Assembly: GCF_013137895.1 (NCBI RefSeq)
Contig: NZ_CP053538.1
Span: forward strand, 3,937,001-4,001,000
From: Hymenobacter taeanensis
GTDB taxonomy: Bacteria; Bacteroidota; Bacteroidia; Cytophagales; Hymenobacteraceae
Direction: 5' to 3'
DNA: 64,000 nucleotides
The notes below the pieces were generated by a model. The model saw only the letters and a program-made list of their open reading frames with translations, was not told the DNA's origin and ran no database searches. Position numbers and translations under genes: made by a program. Positions 18,183-25,817 of this stretch are shown piece after piece. Numbering within the stretch: position 1 is the first letter of the stretch; the number at the start of each line of letters is the position of its first letter.

Positions 18183-18257
18183 TTCATTCTGAACCCTGTA
18201 AAATACCTAGGAGGCTACCAGGCCAGGGCGTGGGTTTGTTGCTAGGTTCAGAATGAA
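18183..18257. repeat. Palindromic intergenic element, arms TTCATTCTGAACC
   Basis: 13-bp arms 18183-18195 and 18245-18257 are exact reverse complements, 49 bp apart. It lies between the two DUF4197 genes. The arm resembles the TCATCCTGAGC arm of the element at 8205-8300. Confidence 0.65.
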
Positions 18258-18388
18258 TTTTTTTGCTTAGACATTACTTTTACGATTGACTTTGGGGCCG
18301 GGCTAGATACTGCGTAGTTTGGTCCGGTTTCTGCAAAAGGCAGGAGTAGCCTACGGGCTGATTCCTGCTTTTGCTTTTTTCGCTCCCA

Positions 18389-19138
18389 ATGAAAAAGATA
18401 CGTTTAGCTATACTGCTTATGGCCTCGCTGGGGCTGAGCACTGCGGCTTCGGCCCAGTTTATCAAGCTTCCAAAAATTGGTGGTATCACGCTGCCCCAGC
18501 CCTCTACTAAAACCACTACCAGCACGGGTGGTCTATCTAATACTGAGGCCGCCAATGGCCTCAAAGAGGCGCTGGTGCAAGGCATCAGTAAGGGCGCCGA
18601 CCAGGCCTCTAAGCAGGATGGCTTTAACCTAAACCGCCTGATTCGGATTCCCTTTCCACCCGATGCTCAGCGCGTAGCCACCACCTTGCGCTCCATTGGC
18701 CTTGGCAGCCAGGTTGATAAATTTGAGCTAACGCTTAACCGCGGGGCCGAGGATGCCGCTAAAAGCGCCAAGCCTATCTTCATCTCGGCCATCAAGAGCC
18801 TGACTTTTTCCGATGTGTGGGGAATTCTGACAGGGGAGAAGGATGCCGCCACCAACTACCTCAAGCGCACCACTACCCAGCAGCTCACGGTTGCCTTTCA
18901 GCCCATCATTCAGCAGAGCTTAGATAAAGTAGGGGCTACCCGCTACTACACTGACCTTACCACGCGCTATAACAAAATCCCGCTCGTGAGGCCCGTGCAA
19001 ACCGATTTAAACCAGTACGCCACCGGCAAGGCCATTGATGGCCTGTTTACCCTCATTGCCCAGGAGGAAGCCAACATTCGGGAAAACCCCGTGGCCCGCA
19101 CTACCGATCTGCTCAAGCGTGTGTTTGGCCGCAAATAG
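18389..19138 (+). CDS. DUF4197 secreted protein (second of tandem pair)
   Basis: 249 residues from the ATG at 18389; the upstream in-frame TTG at 18371 would spoil the signal peptide. Signal peptide MKKIRLAILLMASLG to ASAQ, then DUF4197 starting at GLSNTEAANGLKEALVQG. It keeps IRIPFPPDAQ, NKIPL, DGLFTLIAQEE and LLKRVFGRK in the same order as the upstream paralogue. Likely periplasmic. No known function. A 28-bp terminator hairpin follows directly. Confidence 0.87.
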   Translation: MKKIRLAILLMASLGLSTAASAQFIKLPKIGGITLPQPSTKTTTSTGGLSNTEAANGLKEALVQGISKGADQASKQDGFNLNRLIRIPFPPDAQRVATTLRSIGLGSQVDKFELTLNRGAEDAAKSAKPIFISAIKSLTFSDVWGILTGEKDAATNYLKRTTTQQLTVAFQPIIQQSLDKVGATRYYTDLTTRYNKIPLVRPVQTDLNQYATGKAIDGLFTLIAQEEANIRENPVARTTDLLKRVFGRK

Positions 19139-19156
19139 CACCTGGCATTTGAGTTA

Positions 19157-19215
19157 CTCCAGGCCACTAAGAAGCCCCGTCAGAATTTCTGATGGGGCTT
19201 TTTAGTGGCCTGGAG
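19157..19215. terminator. 28-bp near-perfect terminator hairpin
   Basis: Arms 19157-19184 and 19188-19215 pair over 28 bp with two G-U/A-C positions and a 3-nt loop; an internal T-run sits in the right arm. It separates the converging DUF4197 gene and the acidic-protein gene. Confidence 0.85.
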
Positions 19216-19222
19216 CTATCGG

Positions 19223-19585
19223 TTAATAGTCGTCGTAATCAGAGTTGCGGCGGCTGTTGCGTGAGCTGCCTGAGCTACCGTACTCGTCATTATCGTCATC
19301 GGAGAGGTCGTCATCGTCCAGGTCATCTAGCGAACTAAAGCCACTACCGCCTTCGGAGTCTTCCTCCGCCTCGGCAGCCGTGTACTCTTCTTCGGTCATG
19401 CTGGCAAGGTCCAGGGCCTCATCATGCGAAGAGCCGGTATCACGCCACATTAGGTAATCGGCGTACTTGGCGGAAAGCTGATCTTCGGAACTTCCGCGGG
19501 TTTTGCTGCCGCCGGTTTTAGCGAAGGTATCCAGCTCGTCGTCATCGTCGAGGAAATCGTCGTCGAGGTCGTCGTATTGTCTCAT
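19223..19585 (-). CDS. Very acidic, low-complexity protein
   Basis: 120 residues, about a third Asp or Glu. Two Asp-run regions (DDLDDDFLDDDDE near the N-terminus and DDLDDDDLSDDDNDE near residue 90) bracket a more ordered middle (QLSAKYADYLMWRDTGSSHDEALDLASMTEEEY) that looks helical. The C-terminus is Ser/Asn/Arg/Tyr-rich. No signal peptide, Cys or membrane segment. Probably cytoplasmic and largely disordered. The ordered middle with its start at a clear ATG and the strong terminator downstream support a real gene. Function unknown; acidic proteins of this kind can mimic nucleic acid or bind basic proteins, which is speculation. Confidence 0.7.
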   Translation of the reverse strand: MRQYDDLDDDFLDDDDELDTFAKTGGSKTRGSSEDQLSAKYADYLMWRDTGSSHDEALDLASMTEEEYTAAEAEEDSEGGSGFSSLDDLDDDDLSDDDNDEYGSSGSSRNSRRNSDYDDY

Positions 19586-19891
19586 GGCCTTGTCAGGGCG
19601 TAAGGGTGAAAATGTTCAGTTGAAAAGGCGTCACTCCGGCTGCGAAGATACGTGGGTACCAGTTTAAATGGTTACGGTAGCGCTACGCAGTAAACCTAAA
19701 ATACTGCTTCTGTGAGAGAATCAGGCACTTCCTGCTGCCAATAATTTCAAGGTAAACCAGCTGCTATATCCGCCACACTGCTAGCAGCCCCGCATCATAC
19801 TCCTCCGGCTGCAGCACGAATATGCCTTGAATAGTTGAGCCCTATAAACTGCACGTGGGGGAGTAGCACTAGCCAAACGAGTAGGCGCCAG
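19586..19891. other. Gap with no visible gene
   Basis: About 300 bp upstream of the acidic-protein gene and downstream of the ABC ATPase gene. I see no ORF with coding character, RNA gene or strong hairpin. It probably holds the promoter for the acidic protein. Confidence 0.5.
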
Positions 19892-20524
19892 CTAGCGCGC
19901 GGCTTTGGCACCAAAGTCAGTAATCAGGAGCTGCTGTTGGCAGAAATCGTATTCCTCGGGCACGTTGCTGGATACTAGTACCGTGCGGCCCGCTAGGGTC
20001 GCCCGCACGTGCTCCAGGTACCAATCTACTCCGGTGCGGTCGAGGTTGGTAGTGGGCTCATCGAGCAATAAGAGGGGGGCTTCTGCGTAAAGAGCCAGTG
20101 CCAGCTTGAGACGCTGCTTCATGCCCGAGGAGAAGTCCCGTACCAGCTTGTGCCGGGACTTCTCCAGGTACATCAGACTGATGAGTTTTTCGGGAGTAAA
20201 ACCTGACCTTAGTGGTTTGAAGCGGATGTGAAATTGCAATAGCTCTGTAAGCGTCAGCTCCTCAATCAGCTCCAGATAGGGGGCTGCGTAGGCCAGGTAA
20301 GCCGGAACTTCCTCCACGGGTATCTGCTGGCCCTGGTGCTCGTAGGCTAGGGTACCCGCAGAGGGCAACAGCTGCCCCGATAAGGTGTTAAGCAGCGTGC
20401 TTTTGCCTGCTCCGTTCGGCCCCAGAATGGCCGTAGCTGTGCCCGGCTGAAACGTGTGCGTGAGGTCCCGGAAAATCCATTCCCTGACGAAGCGCTTACT
20501 TAACCCGGTAGCCGTTAGCTGCAT
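19892..20524 (-). CDS. ABC transporter ATP-binding protein, lone subunit
   Basis: 210 residues, a single nucleotide-binding domain. Walker A GPNGAGKST starts at residue 35, the signature is FSSGMKQR near 133, and Walker B is LLLLDEPTTNLD. The switch (H-loop) position, normally His in SSH, is Asn in VLVSSNVPEEYDF, so the canonical gamma-phosphate-sensing His is missing. No permease gene is adjacent; the gene is linked to lpxA-lpxC-lpxD, so a role in envelope biogenesis or export is possible but unproven. A heptad-repeat hairpin fills the gap to lpxA. Confidence 0.88.
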   Translation of the reverse strand: MQLTATGLSKRFVREWIFRDLTHTFQPGTATAILGPNGAGKSTLLNTLSGQLLPSAGTLAYEHQGQQIPVEEVPAYLAYAAPYLELIEELTLTELLQFHIRFKPLRSGFTPEKLISLMYLEKSRHKLVRDFSSGMKQRLKLALALYAEAPLLLLDEPTTNLDRTGVDWYLEHVRATLAGRTVLVSSNVPEEYDFCQQQLLITDFGAKAAR

Positions 20525-20526
20525 AG

Positions 20527-20629
20527 TATAGAGCTTAGAAAGAAGAGCTTACAGCGGAGAAAACGCTCTGACAACCCTTGCGTCAGAACGTCTTCTTAGC
20601 TCTAAGCTCTTGGAATCTTTCTGCTAGTA
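20527..20629. repeat. Heptad-repeat stem-loop between lpxA and the ABC gene
   Basis: Left arm reads in 7-bp units from 20530 (AGAGCTT, AGAAAGA, AGAGCTT, ACAGCGG); right arm from 20592 (CTTCTTA, GCTCTAA, GCTCTTG, GAATCTT). The 10-mers at 20530-20539 and 20601-20610 are exact reverse complements. Confidence 0.65.
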
Positions 20630-21430
20630 TTATTCGCTGATGCCGTTGCCGTTGCGGGAATAGCCTTTAATTACGCCCCGGCCTGAATTACGAATGAAGT
20701 TTACCACCTCATCTCGCTCCGGCGAGGGCGAAAGCTCCAGCTCAATCTGGTCGAGCGCAGCCGCGTTGTTGAGGCCACTCAGGAACAGCAAGCGGTAGAG
20801 CTGCTGAATCTCAGAAATTTTCTGGTCGGAGAAGCCACGGCGGCGTAGGCCTATGCTATTGATGCCGGAGTAAGTGAGTGGCTCGCGGCCAGCCTTTACA
20901 AAGGGCGGCACGTCTTTCCGAATCAGTGACCCCCCCGAGATCATGGCGTGCTGCCCAACGCGCACGAACTGGTGCACCGCCGACGACCCACCCACGATGG
21001 CGTAGTCGCCAATTTCAACGTGGCCAGCCACCTGCACCGTGTTGGCCAGAATGCAGTTGTCGCCAATGATACAGTCGTGGGCAATGTGCACGTAGGCCAT
21101 AAGCAGGCAGTTGGCGCCCACTACGGTTCTCAGGCGGTCAACGGTGCCACGGTTCACCGTTACGCACTCCCGAATTACGGTGTTGTCGCCGATGTGAACG
21201 GTGGTTTTCTCGCCGGCAAACTTCAGGTCCTGGGGAGTAGCGGAAATGACGGCGCCCGGGAAAATCTTGCAGTTCCGGCCAATACGGGCGCCGGACATAA
21301 TCGTCACGTTGGGGCCAATCCAGGTGCCTTCCCCGATTTCAACGTCCTTGTCAATGGTCGTGAAGGGCTCTACTACTACGTTTTGCGCAATTTTAGCCTC
21401 GGGGTGAATGTAGGCGAGTGGCTGATTCAT
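20630..21430 (-). CDS. lpxA: UDP-N-acetylglucosamine O-acyltransferase LpxA
   Basis: 266 residues from the ATG at 21428-21430; a TTG three codons upstream is in frame but falls in the spacer repeat. Transfers a hydroxyacyl chain from ACP to the 3-OH of UDP-GlcNAc, the first lipid A step. The N-terminal two thirds is a left-handed beta helix of hexapeptide repeats (IHPEAKIAQNVVVEPF onward); the probable catalytic His is in the AYVHIAHDC segment. The helical C-terminal domain starts with GINSIGLRRRGF. Same strand as lpxC-fabZ, lpxD and the HD gene. Confidence 0.96.
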   Translation of the reverse strand: MNQPLAYIHPEAKIAQNVVVEPFTTIDKDVEIGEGTWIGPNVTIMSGARIGRNCKIFPGAVISATPQDLKFAGEKTTVHIGDNTVIRECVTVNRGTVDRLRTVVGANCLLMAYVHIAHDCIIGDNCILANTVQVAGHVEIGDYAIVGGSSAVHQFVRVGQHAMISGGSLIRKDVPPFVKAGREPLTYSGINSIGLRRRGFSDQKISEIQQLYRLLFLSGLNNAAALDQIELELSPSPERDEVVNFIRNSGRGVIKGYSRNGNGISE

Positions 21431-21540
21431 TCTTTTCAATTAACAATGAATAATGAGCAACGAATGATGGAGATTGGATGAGCGGTCTTCACGAAATTGA
21501 GAAAACGCGCTCATGCTCCTGATTCATTGTTCATTGACAT
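21431..21540. repeat. Heptad-repeat stem-loop between lpxC-fabZ and lpxA
   Basis: Left arm units from 21438 are AATTAAC, AATGAAT, AATGAGC, AACGAAT, GATGGAG, ATTGGAT. The right arm has TTCATTG twice in perfect tandem at 21523-21536, complementary to the CAATGAA of the left arm. The element fills the whole gap between the two genes. Confidence 0.75.
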
Positions 21541-22935
21541 TTAAGCGTCTTTGCGGATGATGCTGGCCGACATTTCGGCTTCCATCACAACTTTACCGTT
21601 CACGTAAGCCTTGCCACTCATTTTGGCAATGCCGCGCTTCACAGGTGCCGTGAGCGTGCATTTGAAAATGATGGTGTCGCCGGGAATAACCTTGCGGCGG
21701 AACCGACAGTTTTCAATTCCCAGGAAATACGTCCAGTAGTTCTCGGGGTCGGGTACGGTGTTCAGTACCAAAATCCCACCCGTTTGGGCCATGGCCTCAA
21801 TTTGAATTACGCCTGGCATAACGGGGTTGCCGGGGAAGTGGCCTACAAAGAAGGGCTCGTTCATCGTCACGTTCTTCACGCCAGTTACCGTATGGGCATC
21901 CAGGTGAATGATTTTGTCGATGAGCAGGAACGGGTAGCGGTGGGGCAGGGTAGCCGCAATCTGGTTGATATCCATCACCGGCTGCCGAGATGGGTCGTAG
22001 GTTGGTATGGGGCTGCTATCGGCCTCCATCATTTTCTTCTTGATGCGTTTGGCAAAGGCCACGTTAGCCGCATGGCCGGGCCGGGCCGCCAGGATCTGGC
22101 CCTTCAAGGGGCGGCCTACGAGGGCGAGGTCACCTACCAGATCAAGGAGCTTATGGCGGGCAGGCTCATTCTTGTGGCGCAGGTCAACGTTATTAAGGAT
22201 GCCTTCCTTCTTCACGGCTACCTTGGGCTTACCCAGCATGGTGGCTAGGTCGCTGAGCTCATCTTCGCTTACCACGCGGTCAACCACCACAATGGCGTTG
22301 CTCAGGTCGCCGCCTTTAATGAGGTTCTGCTTGTAGAGGGCCTCCAGCTCATGCAGGAAGCAGAAAGTGCGTGAGGAGGCAATTTCGCTCTCAAACTGCG
22401 AGATATCCGTGAGGGAGGCATGCTGGGAGCCCAGCACCGGCGAGTTGTAATCCACCATCACCGTGAGGCGATAGTTGTTGAGGGGCAAGCCGGCAATTTC
22501 CACGGCCCGGGCATTGTCAACGTACCGGATTTCGTCGGGAATCTCAAAGTAGTTGCGCAGGGCGTTTTGCTCTTCCAGGCCTACTTCACTCAGGGGCTTG
22601 ATAAACTCGTAGCTGGAACCATCCATGATGGGCGGCTCCGGGCCATCCAGCTGAATCAGCACGTTATCGATTTGCAGACCAACCAATGCGGCCAGCGTGT
22701 GCTCTACCGTGTTTACCCGGGCACCGTTTTGCTCAATGGTAGTGCCGCGGGAAAGGTCTACCACGTTGTCTACGTCGGCATCCACAATGGGCTGGCCGGG
22801 CAGGTCAATACGCTGAAACTTATAGCCGTGGCCTACGGGAGCGGGGCAGAACGTCATGGTGGCCTGCACGCCGGTGTGAAGGCCAATGCCACTCACGGTG
22901 ACGGGGGCCTTAATGGTATGTTGCTTGTCGTTCAT
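21541..22935 (-). CDS. lpxC-fabZ: Bifunctional LpxC deacetylase / FabZ dehydratase
   Basis: 464 residues from the ATG at 22933-22935 (MNDKQHTIK); the frame runs 48 bp further up but into the repeat spacer. The N-terminal LpxC part (about 1-300) is the zinc deacetylase committing UDP-acyl-GlcNAc to lipid A: zinc ligands in VEHTLAAL and RHKLLDLVGDL, catalytic His in RPGHAANVAFAK. The C-terminal FabZ part (about 315-464) is the hydroxyacyl-ACP dehydratase: catalytic His in LPHRYPFLLID and acidic residue in IQIEAMAQTGG. The fusion is characteristic of Bacteroidota and couples lipid A to fatty acid synthesis. Confidence 0.97.
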   Translation of the reverse strand: MNDKQHTIKAPVTVSGIGLHTGVQATMTFCPAPVGHGYKFQRIDLPGQPIVDADVDNVVDLSRGTTIEQNGARVNTVEHTLAALVGLQIDNVLIQLDGPEPPIMDGSSYEFIKPLSEVGLEEQNALRNYFEIPDEIRYVDNARAVEIAGLPLNNYRLTVMVDYNSPVLGSQHASLTDISQFESEIASSRTFCFLHELEALYKQNLIKGGDLSNAIVVVDRVVSEDELSDLATMLGKPKVAVKKEGILNNVDLRHKNEPARHKLLDLVGDLALVGRPLKGQILAARPGHAANVAFAKRIKKKMMEADSSPIPTYDPSRQPVMDINQIAATLPHRYPFLLIDKIIHLDAHTVTGVKNVTMNEPFFVGHFPGNPVMPGVIQIEAMAQTGGILVLNTVPDPENYWTYFLGIENCRFRRKVIPGDTIIFKCTLTAPVKRGIAKMSGKAYVNGKVVMEAEMSASIIRKDA

Positions 22936-23034
22936 CTGGTGAGTTATCCGTTGCCAGTTGAGAGTAACCAGCGGCCAGTTCAAATGATACTAGCAGCTGG
23001 CAAGTCACAACTGGCAACTCTAAGGGGTGCAAAG
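22936..23034. repeat. Heptad-repeat stem-loop between lpxD and lpxC-fabZ
   Basis: Left units from 22941 are GAGTTAT, CCGTTGC, CAGTTGA, GAGTAAC, CAGCGGC, CAGTTCA; right units from 22992 are AGCAGCT, GGCAAGT, CACAACT, GGCAACT. GTTGCCAGTTG (22950-22960) and CAACTGGCAAC (23008-23018) are exact reverse complements. Confidence 0.78.
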
Positions 23035-24075
23035 CTAGGACTTTTCCGGTTGAGCCTGCTTACGTGCTAATTCATCTACCCGGCGTTCTAGTTCGGGCAG
23101 GCGGCGGAAGATGGCATTGGCCCGCAAACTGTCGCGAAGATTGAAGGCGGGCGAGCCTTGCAGAAACACCCCTTCCTCCTTAATAGATTTGCCCACCCCC
23201 GATTGCGCCGTGACGGTGGTGCGGTTGGCCAGGGTGAGGTGGCCCGCTAGGCCTGCCTGTCCGGCTAGCACGCAGAAGTCGCCAATTTTAGTGGATCCCG
23301 AGATACCGGTTTGGGATGCTACCACGGTGTGACGGCCAATTTCTACGTTGTGCGCAATCTGCACCAGATTATCAATCTTGGCGCCCTCCCGAATAATGGT
23401 AGAGCCCATGGTAGCGCAGTCAATAGTAGCGTTGGCCCCAATGCTCACGTTGTCTTCGAGCACCACGTTGCCTATCTGGGGGATGGTACGATAGGAGCCA
23501 TCTGGCTGGGGCGCAAAGCCAAAGCCATCGGAGCCAATTACCGCGCCGGCGTGCACCGTGCAGTTGGCTCCAATAACCGTTTCAGCATAGATCTTGGCGC
23601 CGGCATAAATAATGGTGCCATCACCAATTTTGCACCGGTCGCCGATGTAGGCGTGGGGAAAAATTACCACATCCTGGCCTATCTCGCAGTTCTCCCCGAT
23701 ATAGGAAAAGGCTCCCCGGTAATGGTTTTCGCCGATGCGCGAGCCCGCACCCATGTAGGCGGGCCCCTCCACACCGCGCTTGCCCGTGCGGGTGGCCTGC
23801 TGATAAAACTCAAGCAGGGTGGTAAAGCTGGTATACGGGTCGTCTACGCGGATGAGGGCAGCCTGGGTAGGGTGCTTCAGCTCCAGCGCACGACTCACAA
23901 TAACGGCGGTAGCGCCGGTAGTATAAAGGTAGTGCTCGTACTTCAGGTTCGACAGGAAGGAGAGGGAGCCGGCCTGGGCTTCTTCAATCTTTGCCAGCCG
24001 ATCTACGCGCTGGGTGCTGTCACCTTCGACTGCTCCGCGCAGTACTTCTGCTATCTGGCCTACGGTAAATTCCAT
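23035..24075 (-). CDS. lpxD: UDP-3-O-acylglucosamine N-acyltransferase LpxD
   Basis: 346 residues. Adds the second hydroxyacyl chain, at N2, from ACP onto UDP-3-O-acyl-GlcN. The N-terminal uridine-binding domain (about 1-100; [16 protein letters not shown]) precedes a left-handed beta helix of hexapeptide repeats; the catalytic His is in QIAHNVEIG. The C-terminus is a short charged helix ending AQPEKS. It is upstream of lpxC-fabZ in the same direction, so the set LpxD-LpxC-FabZ-LpxA forms one early lipid A unit. Confidence 0.97.
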   Translation of the reverse strand: MEFTVGQIAEVLRGAVEGDSTQRVDRLAKIEEAQAGSLSFLSNLKYEHYLYTTGATAVIVSRALELKHPTQAALIRVDDPYTSFTTLLEFYQQATRTGKRGVEGPAYMGAGSRIGENHYRGAFSYIGENCEIGQDVVIFPHAYIGDRCKIGDGTIIYAGAKIYAETVIGANCTVHAGAVIGSDGFGFAPQPDGSYRTIPQIGNVVLEDNVSIGANATIDCATMGSTIIREGAKIDNLVQIAHNVEIGRHTVVASQTGISGSTKIGDFCVLAGQAGLAGHLTLANRTTVTAQSGVGKSIKEEGVFLQGSPAFNLRDSLRANAIFRRLPELERRVDELARKQAQPEKS

Positions 24076-24200
24076 CGGGCAAAAGTAGGGAAATGTTGGG
24101 GTCTTAGGGACTTGGAAGCTCAGGGTCTTGGGTGTGGAGCCGTTATCTTTTTTTGAAAATAAGCCAAGCCTCCATTTTCCTGAAACCTCAACATCCTGAT
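24076..24200. repeat. Heptad-repeat stem-loop between the HD gene and lpxD
   Basis: Left units from 24095 are GTTGGGG, TCTTAGG, GACTTGG, AAGCTCA, GGGTCTT, GGGTGTG. The 28 bp at 24093-24120 pair with 24167-24194 at about 75 percent, most mismatches being transitions that keep G-U pairing. Confidence 0.6.
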
Positions 24201-25430
24201 TTACAGTATCTCCTTGGGGTAGCAGATGTAGTGCTTCTCTACCCGCTGGCCTAGCGCCTTAATGTTAGGCAGGTCAGAGGCTTCGGCTACGTTCACCACT
24301 TTACCGCGCTTCGTGAGTACATCAATGGTGTCCTTCCCATCGGCGTCATAGGCGTTGTTGCTGATGCGGCCCGCAATCATCAGCTGAGCGGCTTCCTCGT
24401 GGGGTAGGCGGAAATGCTCGGCAATCAACTCAATGATGCCCAGCTTAAATTCTTCTTCGAAGGGCTCAGTCTGTAGGCTGATCTTGAATAAGTGGCGGTC
24501 GAGGAGGCTTTGGGCCAAGTAGTTCAGTACGGTGTCGGGGTGGTCGGCCCAGAGCTTCACGGCGCTCCACACGTCGGTATCATCAAGGCGGGTGAAGCGG
24601 CGCAGAATCTGGTCGTCTTGCTCAAACTCTTTCTGCGACACATTTCTGGATAGAAAGTAGTGCAGGGCCGGTGAGGCCGGCACGTTATGCCCGGCCCGCA
24701 CCAGGTCGCGGGCCCGCTGCATAATCCGGATGACCATCTGCTCAGCACTGGTCACGGTTTTGTGCAGGTATACCTGCCAGTACATCAGGCGGCGGCTCAC
24801 CAGAAAGTTCTCGATGCTATACACCGCCTTTTCTTCCAGCACCAGCCGTTCATCAACCACCGTGAGCATTTTAATGAGGCGGTCGGCGCCGGGGCGGCCC
24901 TCCTGCACGCCGGTGTAAAAGGAGTCGCGGTTGAGGTAGTCGAGGCGGTCCATGTCTAGCTGGCTGCTTACCAGCTGGTGGAAGAAGGGGCGGGAATAGG
25001 TGCCTTCGAAGATCTTTATGGCTAGGTCTAGCGCCCCGTGGTGCTCCGCGTTGAGCTTACGCATGAGGTGCAGGCTGAGCTCCTCGTGGTGCACCTCATG
25101 AAAGATGCTCCGCTCCAGAGCGTGAGAGAGGGGGCCGTGACCAATATCGTGCAGCAGAATGGCGGCCATGGCAGCTTCCCCCTCCTTGGCTGAAATCTTG
25201 ATACCTTTATCTTTCAGCGTCCGCAGGGCCAGCGTCATGAGGTGCATGGCACCCAGCGCGTGGTGAAAGCGCGTATGCAGCGCACCCGGGTACACAAACA
25301 TGGTAAGACCCAACTGCTGAATCCGGCGCAGGCGCTGAAAGTAGGAATGCTCGATCAGGTCGAACAGCAACTCAGTTGGAATCGTGACGAAGCCGTAAAC
25401 CGGGTCGTTGAAGATTTTCTTTTTGTTCAT
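24201..25430 (-). CDS. HD-domain phosphohydrolase (dGTPase-like)
   Basis: 409 residues. The HD metal ligands are the His pair in TRFHHALG and the His-Asp in [12 protein letters not shown], with a further Asp in [12 protein letters not shown]. The family includes dNTP triphosphohydrolases; the particular nucleotide is not known. The first residues [18 protein letters not shown] match the start of the COG1078 branch, which lies next to lpxD in many Bacteroidota. Divergent from porX, with a 387-bp gap between. Cytoplasmic. Confidence 0.9.
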   Translation of the reverse strand: MNKKKIFNDPVYGFVTIPTELLFDLIEHSYFQRLRRIQQLGLTMFVYPGALHTRFHHALGAMHLMTLALRTLKDKGIKISAKEGEAAMAAILLHDIGHGPLSHALERSIFHEVHHEELSLHLMRKLNAEHHGALDLAIKIFEGTYSRPFFHQLVSSQLDMDRLDYLNRDSFYTGVQEGRPGADRLIKMLTVVDERLVLEEKAVYSIENFLVSRRLMYWQVYLHKTVTSAEQMVIRIMQRARDLVRAGHNVPASPALHYFLSRNVSQKEFEQDDQILRRFTRLDDTDVWSAVKLWADHPDTVLNYLAQSLLDRHLFKISLQTEPFEEEFKLGIIELIAEHFRLPHEEAAQLMIAGRISNNAYDADGKDTIDVLTKRGKVVNVAEASDLPNIKALGQRVEKHYICYPKEIL

Positions 25431-25817
25431 GTAGGAGCAGGGGCGCCAAGCAATGGCGTAGGGCCCCGAAGAGCAAGAGGTTTGGTAGAAATACTAGGCC
25501 AGTTGGGCGATGAAAACGCCGGGTTGATACGTAGCGTTGCCTGGCCTAGGAACCGAAACCAACTATTTTCGGCTTCTTTACAGCGGAGTTAACGCCGAAA
25601 TATCGGATTAAGGTAATTTTTGAAAACCAAAAACCAGGGATTGGCAGTAAAGCTACTTACGAAACCTCATTTGCAACTGACCAAGGCTTTGTGCGCTCTT
25701 TAGCCCGAAAACCCTAGGCCACCACTTGAGCCGTGTTTTTCCATTCCCAACCCGTTGCTAGGCCAGTCGAGGCTACTTTGGCGGGTTGTTTTCAAAGCGT
25801 AAACCTTTCCACTTTAT
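25431..25817. promoter_or_regulatory. Divergent intergenic region HD gene / porX
   Basis: 387 bp with no convincing gene. It holds four TGGCCTA/TAGGCCA motifs (near 25495, 25542, 25714 and 25758) and a TTG (25755) to TACTTTG (25774) pair that might be a weak promoter for porX. Both flanking genes must start their transcripts here. Confidence 0.45.
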
